The position numbers and the translations under genes are program-made. 38,545 nt of DNA. It comes from CAZNEZ01 sp964572475. GTDB taxonomy: Bacteria; Bacillota; Clostridia; Lachnospirales; Lachnospiraceae. The stretch is taken from assembly GCA_964572475.1 (NCBI GenBank), contig CAZNEZ010000014.1, positions 1-38,545 on the forward strand, given 5' to 3'. The notes below the pieces were generated by a model. It worked only from the letters and a program-made list of their open reading frames with translations. It was not told the DNA's origin and did not search any database. Shown in pieces: positions 35,504 to 38,545 of the stretch (its first letter is position 1; every line of letters starts with the position of its first letter).

Positions 35504-36643
35504 TTATATCTGAATCAGTTCATATTCACTATTGCCAAGTCCAATCTTAACACTATGCTCAATACAGGTTTTCCAATCTGTATCTGGATGTGTCATATGA
35601 AAATGATCATGTAGTTCCTCAATCTTACTATTCTCTGAATTTGAATCCAGTTCTTTAATATTATCACTTAAAATACTTCCGTCTAGTACTGGCATCTTAT
35701 TGCATAAGTCTGCACATGCAACATCAAGTGCTACTGGGTCAAATGAAGCTAACATACCTACATTTGGTATTATTGGCATATCATTTTCTGAATGGCAATC
35801 ACAATTCGGTGATACATCACAAATAAGTGATACATGAAAACATGGCCTGTTTTGACATACCGCCAAACTATATTCAGCCATCTTACGATTAAGCATAGGT
35901 ACTGTTGTTGCATAATCTCCTTGAATTGTATCTTTGGGACATACAGCCAGACATCTTCCACAACCAACGCATTTGTCATGGTCAATTTTAGCCTTTCCAT
36001 CCTTAATAATAGGTGCACCATGAGCGCAGATTCTGTAACAGCTTCCACAGCCAATACAATTTTCTTCCATAACTTCTGGCTTCCCATCACAATGTTGTTC
36101 CATCTTTCCTGCTCTTGAGCCGCAACCCATTCCTATATTCTTAATTGTTCCCCCAAAGCCTGTCATCTCATGTCCTTTAAAATGCGTTAATGATATAAAT
36201 ATATCAGCATCCATTATTGCCTGTCCTATCTTTGCTTCTTTAATATACTCCCCATTGACAGGAACTATGGCTTCATCTGTTCCCTTAAGTCCATCACCTA
36301 TAATAACGTGACATCCCGTCTGATAAGGTGTAAACCCATTAAGATAAGCTGTTTCAAGATGATCAATGGCATTCTTTCTACTTCCTACATATAGGGTATT
36401 GCAATCTGTTAAAAATGGTTTACCACCTAATTCCTTAATGTAATCAGCAACTACTTTGGCATAGTTTGGTCTCAAAAATGCGAGATTACCATATTCTCCA
36501 AAGTGTATTTTGATTGCTGTATATTTATCTGTAAAATCAATGTTCTCCATTCCGGACTTTTTTAATAATCGTCGAAGTTTCTGTAACAAATTCTCGTTCT
36601 CAGTTGTTTTAAATGTTGTAAAAAATACTTTTGATTTTTCCAT
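35504..36643 (-). CDS. DUF362 domain protein with two 4Fe-4S clusters
   Basis: A 379-aa protein of the DUF362 family. IKIHFGEYGNLAFLRPNYAK and FISLTHFKGHEMTGFGGTIKNIGMG are typical of the family core. Two ferredoxin motifs sit in the middle: CIGCGSCYRICAHGAP and CVGCGRCLAVCPKDT. A cysteine-rich patch (CDVSPNCDCHSE) follows, another possible ligand set. Function is unproven; these proteins are thought to act in redox or metal-centre chemistry. It resembles LarA only in vague topology, and no LarA motif is present. It is first in an operon with the diguanylate cyclase. Confidence 0.82.
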   Translation of the reverse strand: MEKSKVFFTTFKTTENENLLQKLRRLLKKSGMENIDFTDKYTAIKIHFGEYGNLAFLRPNYAKVVADYIKELGGKPFLTDCNTLYVGSRKNAIDHLETAYLNGFTPYQTGCHVIIGDGLKGTDEAIVPVNGEYIKEAKIGQAIMDADIFISLTHFKGHEMTGFGGTIKNIGMGCGSRAGKMEQHCDGKPEVMEENCIGCGSCYRICAHGAPIIKDGKAKIDHDKCVGCGRCLAVCPKDTIQGDYATTVPMLNRKMAEYSLAVCQNRPCFHVSLICDVSPNCDCHSENDMPIIPNVGMLASFDPVALDVACADLCNKMPVLDGSILSDNIKELDSNSENSKIEELHDHFHMTHPDTDWKTCIEHSVKIGLGNSEYELIQI

Positions 36644-36660
36644 ATTGTTACCTCTCTAAT

Positions 36661-36703
36661 TAATAGTTTTTACTATTATACTCTAATTTTTGATTTTTTT
36701 ACA
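36661..36703 (-). promoter_or_regulatory. Promoter and operator-like palindrome of the DUF362 operon
   Basis: TGTAAA (36698-36703), a 17-bp spacer and TATAAT (36675-36680). An inverted repeat with 7-bp arms (TAATAGT at 36661-36667, ACTATTA at 36672-36678) overlaps the -10 and start site, a repressor-like position. Confidence 0.45.
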
Positions 36704-36737
36704 GTCTTTTAAATTTTTTGATAATTTATATCATATA

Positions 36738-36765
36738 ACAAAAAGCGTTTGTCGGCACAAGCGCT
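36738..36765 (-). terminator. Distal terminator hairpin downstream of uraA
   Basis: Arms 36744-36752 and 36757-36765 (9 bp with one G-T) close a CGGC/GCCG loop; a TTTTTG run follows on the minus strand. It would back up the proximal uraA terminator. Confidence 0.6.
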
Positions 36766-36767
36766 CG

Positions 36768-36788
36768 GAAGAATGCTCCGCATTCTTC
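36768..36788. repeat. Perfect inverted repeat between the two terminators
   Basis: GAAGAATGC at 36768-36776 and GCATTCTTC at 36780-36788 flank a 3-nt loop. No T-run follows. With the two neighbouring hairpins it makes three stem-loops in about 120 nt. Confidence 0.6.
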
Positions 36789-36826
36789 TTAAATGTTTCA
36801 CGCTGCTGCGTAATTTCCTATACAGC

Positions 36827-36858
36827 AAAAAAGTGTTCACCGGCGTGAACACTTTTTT
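36827..36858 (-). terminator. Terminator of uraA, possibly bidirectional
   Basis: A 14-bp stem (arms 36827-36840 and 36845-36858) with CGGC loop and A/T tracts on both sides, 30 nt past the uraA stop. Strong rho-independent form on the minus strand. Confidence 0.85.
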
Positions 36859-36888
36859 TAACTATAAATAATCAAGAAAAAATATCAA

Positions 36889-38202
36889 TTAATCTTCTTT
36901 GAACTCATAATCTTTACCAGGCAATATTGCATTTAGCAGAATACCTGCCAACGCTGCAATAGCAATACCTGATAGCGTAATATCAAAGCCTGCTACTGTA
37001 AATGATATTCCTGAGTTGATTACTGATTGTCCTACTTCATTATAAAATGACTTGTATTGAATACCTATTGCACTTACAAGAATTACAGCTGAAATAATAA
37101 GGTTTCTGCTCTTAGTAAAATCGACCTGATTCTCCACAACATTTCTAATACCTATTGCTGAAATCATGCCATATAATATAAGAGAAACACCTCCTATAAT
37201 AGCTGTTGGTATTGAACTTACTATTGCAGCAAATTTGGGGGAAAATGAAAGCAGAACTGCAAAACATGCTGCTATCCTCATAACAATAGGGTCATACACC
37301 TTAGTAAGTGCTAAAACTCCTGTATTCTCACCATATGTTGTATTGGCAGGTCCACCGAATATTGCTGAAAAGCTAGTTGCAAGTCCATCTCCTAAAAGTG
37401 TTCTATGAAGTCCTGGATTAGCAATATAATTCTTACCTGTTGTTGCTCCGATAGCCGAAATATCACCAATATGTTCCATCATAGTCGCTAAAGCGATTGG
37501 AACAATAGTAATGATTGCACTTATATTGAATTTAGCAAATGAACCTGTACTCAATGGTAATCCAATCCATGCTGCTTCTTTAACAGATGTAAAATCAACT
37601 TCTCCCATACACAACGCAACTGCATATGATCCTAATATTCCAAGCATAATAGGAATAATCTTAACCATTCCCTTACCCCATATATTACATACTACTATAA
37701 TAATAATTGCTATTATTGCTAATAGCCAGTTGCTAGTACAGTTATTAATAGCAGTTGGAGCAAGAATAAGTCCAATGGCTATAATAATAGGTCCTGTAAC
37801 AACAGGTGGAAAATATCTCATAACTTTTTTTGCACCAAACAGCTTAATAAATCCAGCTACTACTAAGTATAATAAGCCTGCTATTACTACACCACCACAG
37901 GCATATGCTAACTGTGTTGGATCTGCCACACCATCTTTAAGTGGTGCTACTGCTGCGTATCCACCTAAAAAAGCAAAGGAAGATCCTAAGAAAGCCGGTA
38001 CTTTACCCTTAGTAATAAGGTGAAACAATAATGTTCCAAGTCCTGCCATCAAAAGTGTTGTTGATACACTTAATCCCGTTAAAATTGGAACTAAAACCGT
38101 TGCTCCAAACATTGCAAATGTGTGCTGAAGACCTAATAATAACGTTTTAGGGATTCCTAACTGTTTTACGTCATAGATAGCTTCATGATTCTTGTTGTTC
38201 AT
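36889..38202 (-). CDS. uraA: Uracil permease (NCS2 family)
   Basis: A 437-aa membrane protein with about fourteen helices. GLQHTFAMFGATVLVPILTG and the substrate-site stretch FGGPANTTYGENTGVLALTK match UraA-type uracil:proton symporters rather than purine carriers. PFxxVLLSFSPKFAAI-like and GGVSLILYGMISAIGIR segments follow in the expected order. It imports uracil for salvage. A TATAAT box sits at 38246-38251. No PyrR-type attenuator or purine riboswitch is visible upstream. It ends at a strong terminator and stands alone. Confidence 0.93.
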   Translation of the reverse strand: MNNKNHEAIYDVKQLGIPKTLLLGLQHTFAMFGATVLVPILTGLSVSTTLLMAGLGTLLFHLITKGKVPAFLGSSFAFLGGYAAVAPLKDGVADPTQLAYACGGVVIAGLLYLVVAGFIKLFGAKKVMRYFPPVVTGPIIIAIGLILAPTAINNCTSNWLLAIIAIIIIVVCNIWGKGMVKIIPIMLGILGSYAVALCMGEVDFTSVKEAAWIGLPLSTGSFAKFNISAIITIVPIALATMMEHIGDISAIGATTGKNYIANPGLHRTLLGDGLATSFSAIFGGPANTTYGENTGVLALTKVYDPIVMRIAACFAVLLSFSPKFAAIVSSIPTAIIGGVSLILYGMISAIGIRNVVENQVDFTKSRNLIISAVILVSAIGIQYKSFYNEVGQSVINSGISFTVAGFDITLSGIAIAALAGILLNAILPGKDYEFKED

Positions 38203-38308
38203 TAAAACATGTCCTCCGATTCATATTGTATTTAATCTATCAAAGATTATACACAATTCGGATACAAAATACTATCTTTTTCAACAATTTTTTAATCATA
38301 TTCTTGCT

Positions 38309-38497
38309 TTAAATTTTAATAATTTGAAATTTTTCTGATAGCAATAGCCAGTTTGCTCTAAAGAATCTCATAATCTGCCAATATCCTGCTCCTCTAAGTT
38401 CAAACTCGTTTATCAATTCAAACTTTGCTTCCATACTCCTAACATCTTCAAACCATACCTCATGTGTAATTCCATCTTCTATATATCTAAACCCGAA
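38309..38497 (-). pseudogene. 3' remnant of a GH18-family gene
   Basis: An open frame of 62 codons with no start, ending TAA at 38309-38311. It reads YIEDGITHEVWFEDVRSMEA, then KFELINEFELRGAGYWQI and NWLLLSEKFQIIKI. This is the C-terminal end of the GH18 fold seen in YaaH/SleL-type spore-cortex or peptidoglycan hydrolases, with the HEVWFED and GxxYW motifs. The frame closes upstream at a TAA inside palindrome copy 2. So the gene body is missing, cut at the repeat or lost in assembly near the window end. Confidence 0.6.
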
Positions 38498-38514
38498 TTA
38501 TTCATGATAATTCG
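38490..38514. repeat. Palindromic repeat, copy 2
   Basis: Identical for 25 nt to 19418-19442. The right arm is incomplete: after ATAATTCG the sequence changes to TCCATC instead of GGGTT. The GH18 tail begins directly at its left arm on the minus strand. Confidence 0.7.
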
Positions 38515-38545
38515 TCCATCAGTGGCTTACGCCGCATAGTTACAG

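Larger units (their letters stand above)
38203..38545. other. uraA upstream region and window edge
   Basis: This stretch holds the uraA ribosome site and a TATAAT box on the minus strand (38246-38251), then the GH18 tail (38309-38497) and palindrome copy 2. From 38515 to 38545 the sequence matches nothing I recognise; all frames there are short. Confidence 0.5.

Noticed and set aside
35504..36643. DUF362 protein as the missing LarA
   Set aside because: It carries ferredoxin clusters and DUF362 core motifs. The LarA nickel-cofactor motifs are absent and it is far from the lar operon.
37511..38023. 170-aa plus-strand frame opposite uraA
   Set aside because: Antisense shadow of a permease gene, with no start signals.
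38203..38300. Purine or PyrR-type control of uraA
   Set aside because: The short leader lacks a purine-riboswitch core and any attenuator hairpin pair.
1..38545. tRNA or rRNA genes
   Set aside because: No cloverleaf with conserved TTCGA-type loop or rRNA segment was recognised by eye; a tRNAscan run would settle this.

Overview
The window is AT-rich and densely packed, with short intergenic gaps and AGGAGG/GGAG-type ribosome binding sites. Most genes lie on the minus strand. The gene set points to a gut-type Clostridia bacterium, most likely Lachnospiraceae: a FeoA-FeoB fusion, a one-piece SecDF, a hybrid PAS sensor kinase, a KdpD-like kinase without the KdpD N-terminus, FliB, and aldo/keto reductases with ferredoxin tails. 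The family assignment is an inference from gene content and style; no rRNA or other marker is present.

Layout. 1-118: window edge with an inverted repeat. 119-2945: tspO (-), a divergent truA-like gene (+), and a thiW-thiM thiamine-salvage operon (-) with its own promoter, a Fur-type palindrome and an attenuator-like leader. 3319-4988: a secreted GH93/sialidase-like lipoprotein gene broken by a 1-nt frameshift. 4956-8946: a hybrid sensor kinase followed 2 nt later by an MFS transporter. The kinase N-terminus is also frameshifted. 9023-15675: a long minus-strand operon for the nickel-pincer nucleotide cofactor: aldo/keto reductase, larB, larC, larE, larMN, larQ, larO. A promoter with the 19-bp spacer typical of MerR-family activation lies in front of it. 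No larA (lactate racemase) is present. 15753-19177: an orphan 136-aa protein, FliB, a 29-aa one-helix membrane peptide, and an acyl-CoA ligase. 19301-23389: a truncated glycosidase tail at a 25-bp palindromic repeat, a CmpB-type membrane protein, a Fur-box-controlled feoAB, and a ZIP metal transporter. 23663-25455: KdpDE-like two-component system (+) with tandem TTAAG repeats at its promoter. 25519-31422: a tightly coupled operon of Na/Pi symporter-PhoU, small export protein, SecDF and pyruvate kinase. 31598-36643: CopA copper ATPase, and a DUF362 ferredoxin protein with a diguanylate cyclase. 36889-38202: uracil permease. 38203-38545: the tail of a GH18 gene cut at a second copy of the same 25-bp palindrome.

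Themes. Metal handling dominates: nickel uptake and NPN assembly, ferrous iron, zinc/iron ZIP and copper export. Sensing (hybrid kinase, KdpDE, GGDEF) is the second theme.

The least ordinary signal is the palindromic repeat found exactly where two unrelated glycoside hydrolase genes lose their 5' parts. A weaker third version sits at the ligase/micro-ORF junction. It could be a recombination core site, a mobile repeat or an assembly junction. Other points are the TruA homologue whose catalytic Asp is Glu, and the thiW leader with no recognisable TPP riboswitch.
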